From contig JAADHY010000029.1 of assembly GCA_013151585.1 (NCBI GenBank), forward strand, positions 1 through 32,287: DNA of 32,287 nt. The letters are read 5' to 3'. Positions 1-9,984 of this stretch are shown here, piece by piece. The translations under genes were made by a program, and so were the position numbers. Numbering within the stretch: the stretch's first letter is position 1; each line of letters begins with the position of its first letter. The DNA is from Planctomycetota bacterium (lineage in GTDB: Bacteria > Planctomycetota > Planctomycetia > Planctomycetales > Planctomycetaceae). The notes below the pieces were generated by a model that was given only the letters and a program-made list of their open reading frames with translations, was not told the origin of the DNA and made no database searches.

Positions 1-1
1 A

Positions 2-682
2 GCCCGTGTGAAAGCGGGCCGGCAGATTGACGACTTCGTCAGCTTCACCGATTTCGCGCCGACGTTTCTCGAAGCCGCTGGCGTTCCGATCCCGAAAGAA
101 ATGACCGGGCGCAGCCTTCTGCCCATTCTGCTCAGCCCTCGGTCAGGCCGGATCGATCCGGCTCGCGACCACGTGCTGGTGGGAAAGGAACGGCATGTTC
201 CCGCTCAAGAGGCCCCGGATTGGGGCGGCTACCCTTGCCGCGGTCTGCGAACGCACCAATTTTTCTACATCCGCAATTTCCGGCCGGACCGTTGGCCCTG
301 CGGGACTCCCAATTATCGCAAAGCCGTCATCCCGGGCGCCTGGTACGCCGACACGGATAATGGTCCCACGAAGACCTACATGATTGAAAACAAAGACAAA
401 GACCCACTGCACCGGCGCCTTTATGAGCTGGCTTTTGCCAAACGGCCGGCGGAAGAGCTGTACGATTTGAAGGCGGACCCAGACCAGTTACAGAATGTCG
501 CCACCGACCCGCGGTATTCTTCGGTGAAGCAACGCCTGGCCGACCAACTGATGCAAGAACTACGAGCGACGGGTGACCCGCGAGCTTTCGGGCGGGGCGA
601 CGTCTTTGACAAGTATCCCTACTTGGGCGGGGCTCCCAAGTTTCCCGGCTGGAAAGAGCCGAAGAAGAAACGGGCGCGCTGA
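2..682 (+). CDS. Sulfatase, C-terminal part (5' end lies outside window)
   Basis: Frame is open to the window edge; DFVSFTDFAPTFLEAAGVPIPKEMTGRSLLPILL is typical of the sulfatase C-terminal half, followed by 'EELYDLKADPDQLQNVATDP'. Confidence 0.85.
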   Translation, partial: ARVKAGRQIDDFVSFTDFAPTFLEAAGVPIPKEMTGRSLLPILLSPRSGRIDPARDHVLVGKERHVPAQEAPDWGGYPCRGLRTHQFFYIRNFRPDRWPCGTPNYRKAVIPGAWYADTDNGPTKTYMIENKDKDPLHRRLYELAFAKRPAEELYDLKADPDQLQNVATDPRYSSVKQRLADQLMQELRATGDPRAFGRGDVFDKYPYLGGAPKFPGWKEPKKKRAR

Positions 683-730
683 GCGATTGCCAGTCACGTC
701 AGCGACGGCAAGCGAGACGTCCGAAAACGG

Positions 731-2509
731 TTAGGTTGGAAGCGGCACGGCGGACGACGCAACGCAGACGCGGTTCCGGCCAGCTTGCTTGGCTTGGTAG
801 AGAGCGGCGTCGGCGGCGGCGATCAATTCTTGCACGGACTGAGCATGCACGGGAAAGGTGGCTAGCCCGGCGCTCAAAGTGACACGAATAGTTTGACCGC
901 CGATTGGGATTTCCGTATTCGCGACGGCGGACCGGATCGATTCCGCGACTCGCATCGCGCCGGAGACGCCGAATCCCGGCAAGATCACAGCCACTTCTTC
1001 GCCTCCGTAGCGGGCAATGAGTGCTCGGTCGCCCGATCGGATTCTGCCAACCTGTTCGCGAATCATCCGCGAGGCGGTGCGCAAGACGGCATCGCCCGCC
1101 TGGTGCCCGTACCGGTCGTTGATGGACTTGAAGTGGTCAAAATCGAGCAGAACCAAGGAGCACTCGCTGCCGTTGCGCCGAGCTTCTTCTATCTCCCGTT
1201 CGATTTGCACGTCGAAGGCGCGACGGTTTGCCAGTTCCGTCAGGCCGTCCTGCCGTGCTTGACGTTGGACCAGCGCGACGTTCAATGCCCGATGCATCGT
1301 TTCCACCAGCAATTGAGCCGTCCACTCCGCCAACTCTTGCTGAGCCGGCTGGAAGGGCTCGCAACGCCGGCGTGTCAAGCAAAGGATCGCCGTCAGCCGA
1401 TCTTGCCGCCGCATGGGCACAACGAGAGCCGATCCCAGCAGGGTCTCGATGCCCAATTGGCGAAGTTCCTCGGCTCGAAGGGCCAAAGGCTGACTGCCCG
1501 AAATCGTCAAAGATGCGAGTGTTTCTTCATGGTGGCGCCATTGCTGTTCAACGCCTGCGTGACATTGTGCTCCGCAACGGACCAGGGGTTTGGAGGAGCG
1601 CTCCCCCGAAGGCGAAACCAGGAAAAGGGCCGCTCGATCCGCCTCGATCATTTCAAGCAAAGTCCCCAGAAGTTCCTCGATCATCTTCAGCGGCGCTTCA
1701 AACTTGCGGTCCACGATGGCTCGCAGTCGCAGCATCTCTTTGGTCGTCCGCAGCTCGCTTTGGTGGGTCTGGACTTGTCGGCCCTGCGTAAGTCGTGCCG
1801 CCAGACAGGCCAGCAGACGTTTTGCCAACTGCAACTGCAGTTCCTGCGGAGAATTGGGCGGGAACAGATTCGTGGTGATCAGGAAAAAGGTCCCGGCGGA
1901 ATCACTCTGAGCAGCGACCAGGAAAAGGTGGCACACTTTTCGCCGGTCCGCCGGGCTCAGGCTCGCCCATAACTTCGTCCCCAGCAACCTGGCCCCTTCC
2001 ACGACGGTCGCTCCTTCCGTCAGAGCGGTCTGACGAAGCGATCGATCCAGACGAAGTTGAGCTTGCGACCCACCGCTCAACCCGCGGGCCAGGACGACTC
2101 GCGGTATCTCTTCGTGGCACTCCAGAATAGCCGCGAAATCTGTCGCCTTGTTTGGAACGAACTGACGAAGCAGTTCAGCGATCGCTCGGTGAAGATCGTC
2201 CGCGACGATGAGCTCGTGCAGAATTTGGCTTTCGGTTCGACTGACGAGCTGCCGAGATTGGACGTCACGAAGGGCGGAGGCGAGCTTCTCCTTTTGTCGA
2301 CGTTCGGCGTCGTTCCGCCGTCGCTGCTCCGAAAGCCGATGAACGTGCAGGACGTACTGCAGGATGCAGACCAGTGCCATGGCCACCACGTACGCCGAAG
2401 AGACCGTGCTATACGCGATCTGCTTCCAGAATTCCCACGCTGCTGAGCTCATGGAAAAGAATCCGTCATTCTTGACGAGACGAGGCAAGGCGGCTGGTAG
2501 GAGCGCCAT
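731..2509 (-). CDS. GGDEF-domain protein (putative diguanylate cyclase) with N-terminal TM helix and GAF-like region; start may be 2452
   Basis: QDGLTELANRRAFD...LVLLDFDHFKSINDRYGHQAGDAVLR...ARYGGEEVAVILPGF...VTLSAGLATFP is a GGDEF domain; N-terminal hydrophobic stretch AYVVAMALVCILQYVL. Confidence 0.85.
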   Translation of the reverse strand: MALLPAALPRLVKNDGFFSMSSAAWEFWKQIAYSTVSSAYVVAMALVCILQYVLHVHRLSEQRRRNDAERRQKEKLASALRDVQSRQLVSRTESQILHELIVADDLHRAIAELLRQFVPNKATDFAAILECHEEIPRVVLARGLSGGSQAQLRLDRSLRQTALTEGATVVEGARLLGTKLWASLSPADRRKVCHLFLVAAQSDSAGTFFLITTNLFPPNSPQELQLQLAKRLLACLAARLTQGRQVQTHQSELRTTKEMLRLRAIVDRKFEAPLKMIEELLGTLLEMIEADRAALFLVSPSGERSSKPLVRCGAQCHAGVEQQWRHHEETLASLTISGSQPLALRAEELRQLGIETLLGSALVVPMRRQDRLTAILCLTRRRCEPFQPAQQELAEWTAQLLVETMHRALNVALVQRQARQDGLTELANRRAFDVQIEREIEEARRNGSECSLVLLDFDHFKSINDRYGHQAGDAVLRTASRMIREQVGRIRSGDRALIARYGGEEVAVILPGFGVSGAMRVAESIRSAVANTEIPIGGQTIRVTLSAGLATFPVHAQSVQELIAAADAALYQAKQAGRNRVCVASSAVPLPT

Positions 2510-2834
2510 GAAAGTCGACGTGGCAACCGCCGGCGCATAAGCTGAGCCTCCGTCCGGTCCCGCTGGGGGCCCTCCATCCCGTGTTCGAACGCTCCCGGCA
2601 AATCTACTTCACGGAATCGATGCCGTCGAAAAGATTGGGCGGCTGAATGCCTGCACCGGCGAACTCTGGTCGATACAACCCGCGATTCCGTCGCAGCCGG
2701 TAAGCAGCCTTGCTAGACTTTGGATCGAACGAAACGAGCCCCGACGCGCAACGGCGCGTCGCGCTCGATCCGCAAATGCCTCTTTTTCCGCGACAGAAGA
2801 GGTGCCCGCCACGATCGGACGAGGGAGACATGAG

Positions 2835-4700
2835 ATGACTCTGCAATGGAGACTTTTCTGGGTTGTAAGCTCGCTGTTCTGTGTCGCTGCTAGCGGCGCA
2901 AACCTCGCTCGAGCCGCCGAGAAACCGAATTTCGTTTGGATCGTCTCGGAAGACAACTCCAAACACTACCTCCGACTTTTCGACCCGGCCGGTGCGCCGG
3001 CACCGAACATTGAAGCGCTGGCTCAGAATGGTCTCGTCTTCGAACACGCCTTTTCCAACGCCCCCGTCTGTTCCACCGCCCGAACCACACTGGCGACGTG
3101 CCTCTACGGACCAAGAATCGGCACGCAGTACCATCGGAAGTTTCAGCCGGCTTCGCTGGCACCCGGCTGGCGCATGTTTCCTTACTACCTGAGGCAAGCA
3201 GGTTACTACACCACAAACAACGCCAAGAAAGATTACAACGCGGTTGAAGGTAATGGCGTTTGGGACGCTTCTTCAAAACGAGCCACGTGGCGACACCGAC
3301 CGTCGCCTGACACGCCGTTTTTCCACATGCATTCTTACGCGGCGTCTCATGAAAGCTCGCTGCATTTCACCAAAGAACAGATCGATTTCGCCTCGCTGCA
3401 AACAGACCCTCAGACAGTTCAAATCGCTCCCTATCATCCCGACACGCCTCTGTTTCGTTATACTTATGCGCGCTATCACGACCGGATGAGGAAAGTCGAC
3501 CAGTTTGTGGGCAAGATCGTTCGACAGTTGAAAGAGGATGGATTGCTCGAAGACACGTTCGTCTTCTACTTCGGCGATCACGGTGGCGTGCTGCCTCGAA
3601 GCAAGGGCTATCTCTACGAAACCGGTTTGCATGTGCCTCTGGTCGTACGAATCCCCAAAAAGTGGCAGCATCTGGTCGGCATCCCCCGGGGGACTCGGGT
3701 CGAGGGATTCGTGAGCTTCATCGACTTCGGCGCCACCGTGCTCCATCTGGCGGGTGTGCCCGTGCCAAAGCATTTCGACGGGCGTCCCTTCCTCGGACCG
3801 GGCGTCTCATTGGAAGACATTAACCGGCGCAACCAAACCTATGGCTACGCGGACCGCTTCGACGAAAAATACGACTTGTGCCGCTCGCTGCGCGTCGGAC
3901 GCTTCAAGTACATCCGCAACTATCAGGCCTTCTATCCCGATTCGCTGCAAAACAACTACCGCTATCGCATGCTGGCCTATCAGCAGTGGAGGCAGATGTA
4001 CCGAGACGGCAAACTGAACGCCGTTCAGCGGCAGTTCTTCGAGCCGAAACCGGTGGAAGCTCTGTTTGACATCGAATCCGACCCATACGAGGTGCGAAAC
4101 CTGGCTGCCGATCCGGCCTACGCAACGGTGCTGCAACAGATGCGCCAGCGGATGCAGCATTGGGTCAAGAATCTGCCCGACCTCAGTTTTTTCCCAGAGT
4201 GCGAGCTTGTGAAGCGGGGGTTGGACGACCCGGTGCGATTCGGTCGGGCCCACGCCGACCAGATTGCAAGGTTGGTCGATGTCGCCGACTTGAGTCTCCG
4301 CCCCTTCGCCAAGGCGAAGGCCGATCTGGAGGCGGCGATGCAATCAAGCGACCGATGGGAGCGTTATTGGGCTTGGATCGCGTGCAGTTGTTTTGGTCGC
4401 CGCGCCCGCGACCTGGTTCCCGCGGCCCGAAAGGCGCTAGACGATACCGAGCCTTTGGTGCGAGTGCGAGCCGCGGAGTTCTTGGCGATCGTGGGGGCCA
4501 CCGACCCGAGACCGGTCTTGTACGACACCTTGAACGCGACAGACGATCCCGCGGTGGCGACCTTGATCTTGAACACAGCCGTGTTCGTCAATGATCACTT
4601 GAAGGGATATCCGTTCGACGTGAGCCGACTGCACATGAAATTAAAAGGCGGCTACGTGGAACGCCGCCTGAGCCACCTGGCGGGACGAGAAAAGCAGTGA
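2835..4700 (+). CDS. Sulfatase with C-terminal HEAT-like extension
   Basis: Signal peptide MTLQWRLFWVVSSLFCVAASGANLARA, then KPNFVWIVSEDNSKHYLRLF, APVCSTARTTLATC, VFYFGDHGGVLPRSKGYLYETGLHVPLVVRIP. ORF track start is 2802; the ATG at 2835 opens a cleaner signal peptide. Confidence 0.85.
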   Translation: MTLQWRLFWVVSSLFCVAASGANLARAAEKPNFVWIVSEDNSKHYLRLFDPAGAPAPNIEALAQNGLVFEHAFSNAPVCSTARTTLATCLYGPRIGTQYHRKFQPASLAPGWRMFPYYLRQAGYYTTNNAKKDYNAVEGNGVWDASSKRATWRHRPSPDTPFFHMHSYAASHESSLHFTKEQIDFASLQTDPQTVQIAPYHPDTPLFRYTYARYHDRMRKVDQFVGKIVRQLKEDGLLEDTFVFYFGDHGGVLPRSKGYLYETGLHVPLVVRIPKKWQHLVGIPRGTRVEGFVSFIDFGATVLHLAGVPVPKHFDGRPFLGPGVSLEDINRRNQTYGYADRFDEKYDLCRSLRVGRFKYIRNYQAFYPDSLQNNYRYRMLAYQQWRQMYRDGKLNAVQRQFFEPKPVEALFDIESDPYEVRNLAADPAYATVLQQMRQRMQHWVKNLPDLSFFPECELVKRGLDDPVRFGRAHADQIARLVDVADLSLRPFAKAKADLEAAMQSSDRWERYWAWIACSCFGRRARDLVPAARKALDDTEPLVRVRAAEFLAIVGATDPRPVLYDTLNATDDPAVATLILNTAVFVNDHLKGYPFDVSRLHMKLKGGYVERRLSHLAGREKQ

Positions 4701-4768
4701 GCCGCCGCGGCACAGAAGGGCAAGGCGAAGCGGAACTTCCAGTGTCCTGAAACTGCTACGCGCCGCGC

Positions 4769-5404
4769 TCAAGCGGATCGCACCTCGTCCAGCGGAATTA
4801 GTTTTGGGATGGGGATTTTGAGGCCGACAATGCCGCCGTACCGTTCTTGCAATGTGCCGAATTGGTGCTCTAGGAATTGGTAGACTTCGGGCGGCGGGTC
4901 GGTTGCCAGGTACTGGTCGACAAACCGCTCGACGGCACGATCAAACTCTTTTTGCCGATGAGAATGAATGTGGTATCGACCAGAGAAGCGACGGATGTCG
5001 CCGTCAAAAGCCGGGCTGATATGGTATAGCTCGTGAAAAACAGTGACCAGTTTTTCGCGGAACGGCAAGTCGAGAAAACGCGGCAGGTAAAAGGTCAGTA
5101 TGTAAAGCATCTCCCGGTCGCCGCAATAAACGCGTTGAAGGGTCCATCGGCGTGAGCCCCGTGTCGTGACGAGCGAACCGTTCTCGAACCGCAGCGGCGT
5201 CAGCTTGGCCTGAACTCCGTGTGAGCCCCGCCGGCGTGTCTGAGCGAAAGCGACCGCCACTTGCTCCATGCGGATGTGTGAAAATTCATCAAGCCGGGCG
5301 GCGATGTCCGCGCAGAGCAAAGTCATGGCGCGGCAGAAATCAAATGGGCCTTTCGACAGCATAATCAGCGGAGAATCCTTTCTCGCGTCTTCTGAGAACC
5401 TCAA
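4769..5404 (-). CDS. Putative zincin-like metallopeptidase, function unknown
   Basis: HExxH motif in VTVFHELYHISPAFDGDIRRFSGRYHIHSHRQKEFDRAV; no frame breaks. Confidence 0.6.
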   Translation of the reverse strand: MRFSEDARKDSPLIMLSKGPFDFCRAMTLLCADIAARLDEFSHIRMEQVAVAFAQTRRRGSHGVQAKLTPLRFENGSLVTTRGSRRWTLQRVYCGDREMLYILTFYLPRFLDLPFREKLVTVFHELYHISPAFDGDIRRFSGRYHIHSHRQKEFDRAVERFVDQYLATDPPPEVYQFLEHQFGTLQERYGGIVGLKIPIPKLIPLDEVRSA

Positions 5405-5734
5405 ATGTGGTAAACCAACGAAATGAGGGGAAACGGCAAGAAACCCTACTTTGAAGTTCTCTCGCCGCCGCGGCGCCGCGAACGCTTATGATTTTCCGTC
5501 CCGAGTGCTGTTGTCTTTTGTGAGGCCGTGTGAAACAGGCAAGACCGCTAGGTGTCCATTTGGAAACGTTGAAAGGTTTATCTCAAAAACGCGACACGAA
5601 AGCCCTCAATCGCCCTGTGCGGCTCGGTCAAGACAGGAGACCAGCCGCAACGCAATGACGCTATTGTGAGATAATCTCTCAGCCAGTCCGCAATGGCGAT
5701 CGCTCTCAATCGATTTCGTGTCGGCGGCCTCTTC

Positions 5735-6757
5735 TCACCGACTGAACCACCGGCGGAACCGAGACTTCTTTTGGGAATCGCCCTCACTCTCGCCGGTTTC
5801 GTCTGTGGCCTCCGGCTGCGCCGCTTCGGCTTCCGCTTCCGACGGCACCTTCTTCTCGGGCTGGGACTCTGGAGCTTCGTCACTCGCTTCCGCTCCCGGG
5901 GTCTCGGCCGGCGCGGCCTCCGCCGCTGGAGTTTCCTCGGTGGCCTGCGATTGATCTTCCGCTTCGGTTGTTTCGGCACCGGCTGCGTCTGAGAGCTTTT
6001 CGTCCGGCGCGACCGCCTCCCCTCCAGTTTCCGTTGACGGTTCCGCCTGCTCGGCAGCCGATGTTTCAGAGGTCTCGGCCGCCGACCGCTCCTCTTCGGC
6101 TGGACTTTGGACCTCGGCCGCCCCTTCTGCAGGCTCGTCGGCTGTCACCGCCGGCCCTGGCACAGTCGGCGCTGCTACGGGCTCGCTCCATTCCTCTTCG
6201 GCCACAACGGGGGCCCGGCGTTTCTTCTTGGCTCGATCCCGCTCGCCCACAAACTCAATGAAAGCCAATTGCCCGGCATCGCCCAGCCGTCGTTTGGGAA
6301 GGCGCACAATGCGCGTATAGCCGCCGTTACGGTCCCGAAACCGATTCGCCAGCTCATCGAACAAGATGTCGACGGCCTCGGAATCCCGCAGCAAGGCAAA
6401 GGCCCGACGCCGCAACGCGACAGCCGGGGCAATCGCCTGATTCCAGCGGTTCCACTGCTCGGAATTCCGCCATTCGCGCCAGGCGCTGCTGTCGCGGGGC
6501 CCCGGCGCCTCGTACTGAATCGCTTCGTGCTCGTAAACCAGAGCCTTCCTAGCCATCGTCACCAGCTTCTCGACGAACGGTCGCAATTCTTTTGCCTTTT
6601 CGACCGTCGTCACGATCCGGCCCGGGACCTTGGGCTTGTCGGGAGCATCCTCGTCGTAACGCAGCGAACGAATCAAGCTGCACGCCATGTTCCGGAACAT
6701 CGCCTTCCGGTGAGCCGGAGTGCGTCCGAGCTTTCGTCCTTTGATGCGGTGTCTCAT
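5735..6757 (-). CDS. rplQ: Ribosomal protein L17 (bL17) with long acidic C-terminal extension
   Basis: [29 protein letters not shown] is the L17 N-terminus; the ATG at 6757 is preferred over the ORF-track start at 6823; last gene of the alpha-operon segment. Confidence 0.95.
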   Translation of the reverse strand: MRHRIKGRKLGRTPAHRKAMFRNMACSLIRSLRYDEDAPDKPKVPGRIVTTVEKAKELRPFVEKLVTMARKALVYEHEAIQYEAPGPRDSSAWREWRNSEQWNRWNQAIAPAVALRRRAFALLRDSEAVDILFDELANRFRDRNGGYTRIVRLPKRRLGDAGQLAFIEFVGERDRAKKKRRAPVVAEEEWSEPVAAPTVPGPAVTADEPAEGAAEVQSPAEEERSAAETSETSAAEQAEPSTETGGEAVAPDEKLSDAAGAETTEAEDQSQATEETPAAEAAPAETPGAEASDEAPESQPEKKVPSEAEAEAAQPEATDETGESEGDSQKKSRFRRWFSR

Positions 6758-6837
6758 GGGTTCGTAGTTTCCTCGTACCAAGAAAGCAATCGCCCGGCCG
6801 GCAATCGCCATACGGCAAAGCAACTGAAGGGACGGCC

Positions 6838-7857
6838 CTAGCGGTTAGCTGACGACATTGACTTGGGCACCTTCATACCGAGTCGGAGCCCGATCGCGTT
6901 CAAACGGTTGCGAACTTCGTGCAGCGTCGTCTCGCCGAAGTTGCGAACCTGCAAGAGCTCGTCTTCGGTGCGAGTCACCAGATCGCGGACCGTGGTGATA
7001 CCTTCCGACTCCAAGCAGTTGGTGGCGCGGACCGACAGGTTCAGCTCGGCCAGGCTCTGATTCAGCTTTTCCTCCAACTCCAGGTCGACCGGCGCGTATC
7101 CCGTCGCTTCCAACATGCCCTTCAGACCGCCTTCGGGAGGCAGCTCCGGACCGGGCTCGCGGTACGTGATGAACGGATTGAGGTGCTTACGAAGAATCTT
7201 GGCGGCTTCAATGAGCGCCATCTCCGGTGTGACGGTTCCGTTCGTCCAGATCTCCATGATCAACCGGTCGTAGTTGGTCCGTTGTCCAACACGCGTTTCC
7301 TCGACCTTGTAGCGGACGCGAACGACCGGCGAGAAGGCGGCATCCAGGGGGATCACCCCCAGTTCCTCTTCCTGCTCGAACCGCTCCGACGCCGGCACAT
7401 AACCGCGACCGTTTTCGACCGTCAGCTCCATGTAAAGCGGAACATCCTCGGTCATGGTCGCAATGACCAGATCCTTGTTGATGACTTCGACCTGATCGTC
7501 AGTGATCACATCGCCGCCGGTCACGACGCCGCGCTCGTGCCGGTCAATCCGCAAGACCTTGCTGGTACTGCTGTGGTTTTTCACCACCAAGGATTTCAAA
7601 TTCAGGCAGACGTCGGTGATATCTTCCACGACGCCCGGAATCGTGCTGAACTCGTGCTGGACGCCTTGAATCTTCACGCGGGTCACCGCGCTTCCCTCCA
7701 GACTGGAGAGAAGAATTCGGCGCAGGCTGTTCCCGATGGTGGTCCCGAAGCCGCGTTCGAACGGTTCGGCAACAAACCGTCCGTAAGTGGCTGTGGCCGT
7801 TTCGCGGTCACAGACGACTCGACTGGGGAGCTCCAACCCTCGCCAACGAATTCGCAT
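6838..7857 (-). CDS. rpoA: DNA-directed RNA polymerase subunit alpha
   Basis: [14 protein letters not shown]...[31 protein letters not shown]; alpha-[29 protein letters not shown] at 7857 chosen so that it does not overlap rpsK. Confidence 0.97.
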   Translation of the reverse strand: MRIRWRGLELPSRVVCDRETATATYGRFVAEPFERGFGTTIGNSLRRILLSSLEGSAVTRVKIQGVQHEFSTIPGVVEDITDVCLNLKSLVVKNHSSTSKVLRIDRHERGVVTGGDVITDDQVEVINKDLVIATMTEDVPLYMELTVENGRGYVPASERFEQEEELGVIPLDAAFSPVVRVRYKVEETRVGQRTNYDRLIMEIWTNGTVTPEMALIEAAKILRKHLNPFITYREPGPELPPEGGLKGMLEATGYAPVDLELEEKLNQSLAELNLSVRATNCLESEGITTVRDLVTRTEDELLQVRNFGETTLHEVRNRLNAIGLRLGMKVPKSMSSANR

Positions 7858-7922
7858 CAGTGCGCCTCCCGTTTGCGTTTCAAAAAAAATATAAGGGACT
7901 GCGTAGCCAACGTCATCGCCCA

Positions 7923-8303
7923 CTAGACGCGACGGCGCTTGGGGGGCCGACACCCGTTATGCGGCAGAGGGGTCACGTCCTCGATCGCTCGGATGACGAT
8001 GCCAGCCGTCTGGAGTCCCGTGATCGCGCTCTCCCGTCCCGATCCGGGACCTTTTACCCGAACCTCCAGTTCGCGCACGCCGAATTTGGCCGCCCGCTCG
8101 GCACACGTCTCGGCCGCCCGCTGAGCCGCAAAAGGTGTACTCTTACGACTCCCCTTAAACCCGACCGTCCCGGCCGACGCCCAGCACAACACCTCCCCGT
8201 TCAAATCCGTGATCGTCACGATCGTATTGTTGAAGGTGGCTTTGATGTGAGCGATGGCACGAGTGACGTTCCGGCGTACCTTCTTGCGTCTGGATCTGGC
8301 CAC
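7923..8303 (-). CDS. rpsK: Ribosomal protein S11 (GTG start proposed)
   Basis: [33 protein letters not shown]...[15 protein letters not shown]...[18 protein letters not shown]. Confidence 0.95.
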   Translation of the reverse strand: MARSRRKKVRRNVTRAIAHIKATFNNTIVTITDLNGEVLCWASAGTVGFKGSRKSTPFAAQRAAETCAERAAKFGVRELEVRVKGPGSGRESAITGLQTAGIVIRAIEDVTPLPHNGCRPPKRRRV

Positions 8304-8445
8304 GCAGTGACTCCTTCTCGTCTCCCAACCCCGCTGCCGCCGGCTGAACAACCTCGGCGAGCAGCCCGTGTATGTCTATTCTCATCAACCGCCGAGCGAC
8401 ACAAAGTTCCAGTTTCGACCGGAACCGCACGCTCGATGCCGCCCC

Positions 8446-8832
8446 TTAGTGTTTCAGGTCTTTCACGCCCTTCTTGCCTGCCACGGTCTTCTTGACCCCC
8501 TTCCGGGTCCGAGCATTGGTGCGAGTTCGCTGGCCCCGGACGGGCAGCCCCCGTCGGTGCCGCAGGCCACGGTAGCAGCGGATGTCCCGCAACCGAGCAA
8601 TGTCCTGCTGGATGCTTCGCCGCAATTGCCCCTCAAGGATGTACTCCTTATCCAACAGGCTGTTGATGCGGCCGATATCCTCGTCCGACAGTTGGCCGGC
8701 CTTCACCTGCGGATCAATGCCCAGCCGATGGCAAATCTGAAGAGCACTGGTCCGACCGATACCAAAAAGGTAGGTCAACGAAATGTACGTCGGTTTCTCA
8801 TTCGGAATGTCAACACCGTGGACACGCGGCAT
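8446..8832 (-). CDS. rpsM: Ribosomal protein S13
   Basis: MPRVHGVDIPNEKPTYISLTYLFGIGRTSALQICHRLGI...YRGLRHRRGLPVRGQRTRTNARTRKG. Confidence 0.97.
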   Translation of the reverse strand: MPRVHGVDIPNEKPTYISLTYLFGIGRTSALQICHRLGIDPQVKAGQLSDEDIGRINSLLDKEYILEGQLRRSIQQDIARLRDIRCYRGLRHRRGLPVRGQRTRTNARTRKGVKKTVAGKKGVKDLKH

Positions 8833-8885
8833 GGTTTTCTCGACTCCTGGCCCTCGGGGCTGGTAAAGGCGTCAGGGCGCACCGG

Positions 8886-9002
8886 CTACCCTTGGCGCTG
8901 TTTGTGGCGCGGATTCGACGAGCAGACGACGTAAGTTTTCCCCTTACGCCGCACAATTTTACAGTTCTCACAGATTCGCTTGACGCTGGAACGGACTTTC
9001 AT
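8886..9002 (-). CDS. rpmJ: Ribosomal protein L36 (C+ zinc form)
   Basis: [38 protein letters not shown]; internal ATG at 9002 gives the standard 38-aa length. Confidence 0.96.
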   Translation of the reverse strand: MKVRSSVKRICENCKIVRRKGKTYVVCSSNPRHKQRQG

Positions 9003-9036
9003 CGCCTCGTTCTCCTTTCGATCGAAAGAACGACAA

Positions 9037-9906
9037 TTATAGGCAGTCGCGTCCGCTTTTCTCAACCGAACTGCGACCGTCTTCACGCGATTTTCCGCGT
9101 CCCGGCGGACAAATTCTTTCGGGTTCCCCGGTCAGGCCCGCCGTAAGGACGTCCGGGCCCGAGTCGGTGATCGCCACCGTCCACTCGAAATGGGCGGCCG
9201 GGCGACCATCCGCCGTCACGACCGACCAACCGTCGGGGCCGACTCGTGTCAGGGCGTTTCCGTTTGTCAGGATGGGTTCTATGGTGAAAACCAAGCCCGG
9301 CCGCAGTTGGAAAAAGCCGGCTCGATCCCCAGCCCCGCCAACTGAAAGGGGGACCTGGGGGTCTTCGTGCAGCTCCCGGCCGATCCCGTGGCCGGGGAAT
9401 CCCTCCACAAGCCGCAAATGCCGGGCCCGCACGACGTTCTCCAGCCGGGTGACCACATCCCGCCACGTCCCGACTTCTGGGTCACCGAGCAGTTCGATCG
9501 CACGCTGCAGAAGCTTTCGTCCGGTCTGCAGCAAAGCGTCGCTTTCTGCGTCTGCTGGGCCGACGGAATATGTCCAGGCCGCATCGCTGCACCAACCTTG
9601 CCATCGACATCCGACGTCCAGGCTAACCAAATCCCCCGCTCGTAGTTGGCGGTCGCCCGGGACGCCGTGCGTCACTTCCTCATTGACGGAGACGCAACAG
9701 GCGGCAGGAAAGGCACGACGGCCGCCCCGTTCGCGGAAAACCGCCTCCGCCCCTTCCGACCGGAGAACTCGCTCAACCGCGTCCGCCAACTCGCGGGTCG
9801 TTGTCCCGGGCCGCAGCAACGAGCGAGCCACTTGGTGGGCTCGGACGACGATCCGGCCCGCCTGCCGCATCCGCTCGATTTCTTCTCGAGACTTGAGGAT
9901 GATCAC
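9037..9906 (-). CDS. map: Methionine aminopeptidase type I
   Basis: [20 protein letters not shown]...[29 protein letters not shown]...[15 protein letters not shown]...[10 protein letters not shown]. Confidence 0.95.
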   Translation of the reverse strand: MIILKSREEIERMRQAGRIVVRAHQVARSLLRPGTTTRELADAVERVLRSEGAEAVFRERGGRRAFPAACCVSVNEEVTHGVPGDRQLRAGDLVSLDVGCRWQGWCSDAAWTYSVGPADAESDALLQTGRKLLQRAIELLGDPEVGTWRDVVTRLENVVRARHLRLVEGFPGHGIGRELHEDPQVPLSVGGAGDRAGFFQLRPGLVFTIEPILTNGNALTRVGPDGWSVVTADGRPAAHFEWTVAITDSGPDVLTAGLTGEPERICPPGRGKSREDGRSSVEKSGRDCL

Positions 9907-9984
9907 GCCAGCTTCCCGAAGACTCGACGGCCGTGGGCTTTTGCAACCTGCCCCTCGCGTCGGTGCGGCTGGCGGTGTCGCAGG

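Noticed and set aside
893-1972. 359-aa plus-strand ORF
   Set aside because: Antisense to the GGDEF gene, low-complexity Arg/Gln-rich translation, no recognisable domain; typical high-GC shadow ORF.
5693-6261. Plus-strand ORFs opposite rplQ
   Set aside because: Shadow of the repetitive GCC/GAA-rich L17 tail.
6919-7926. 335-aa plus-strand ORF
   Set aside because: Entirely antisense to rpoA.
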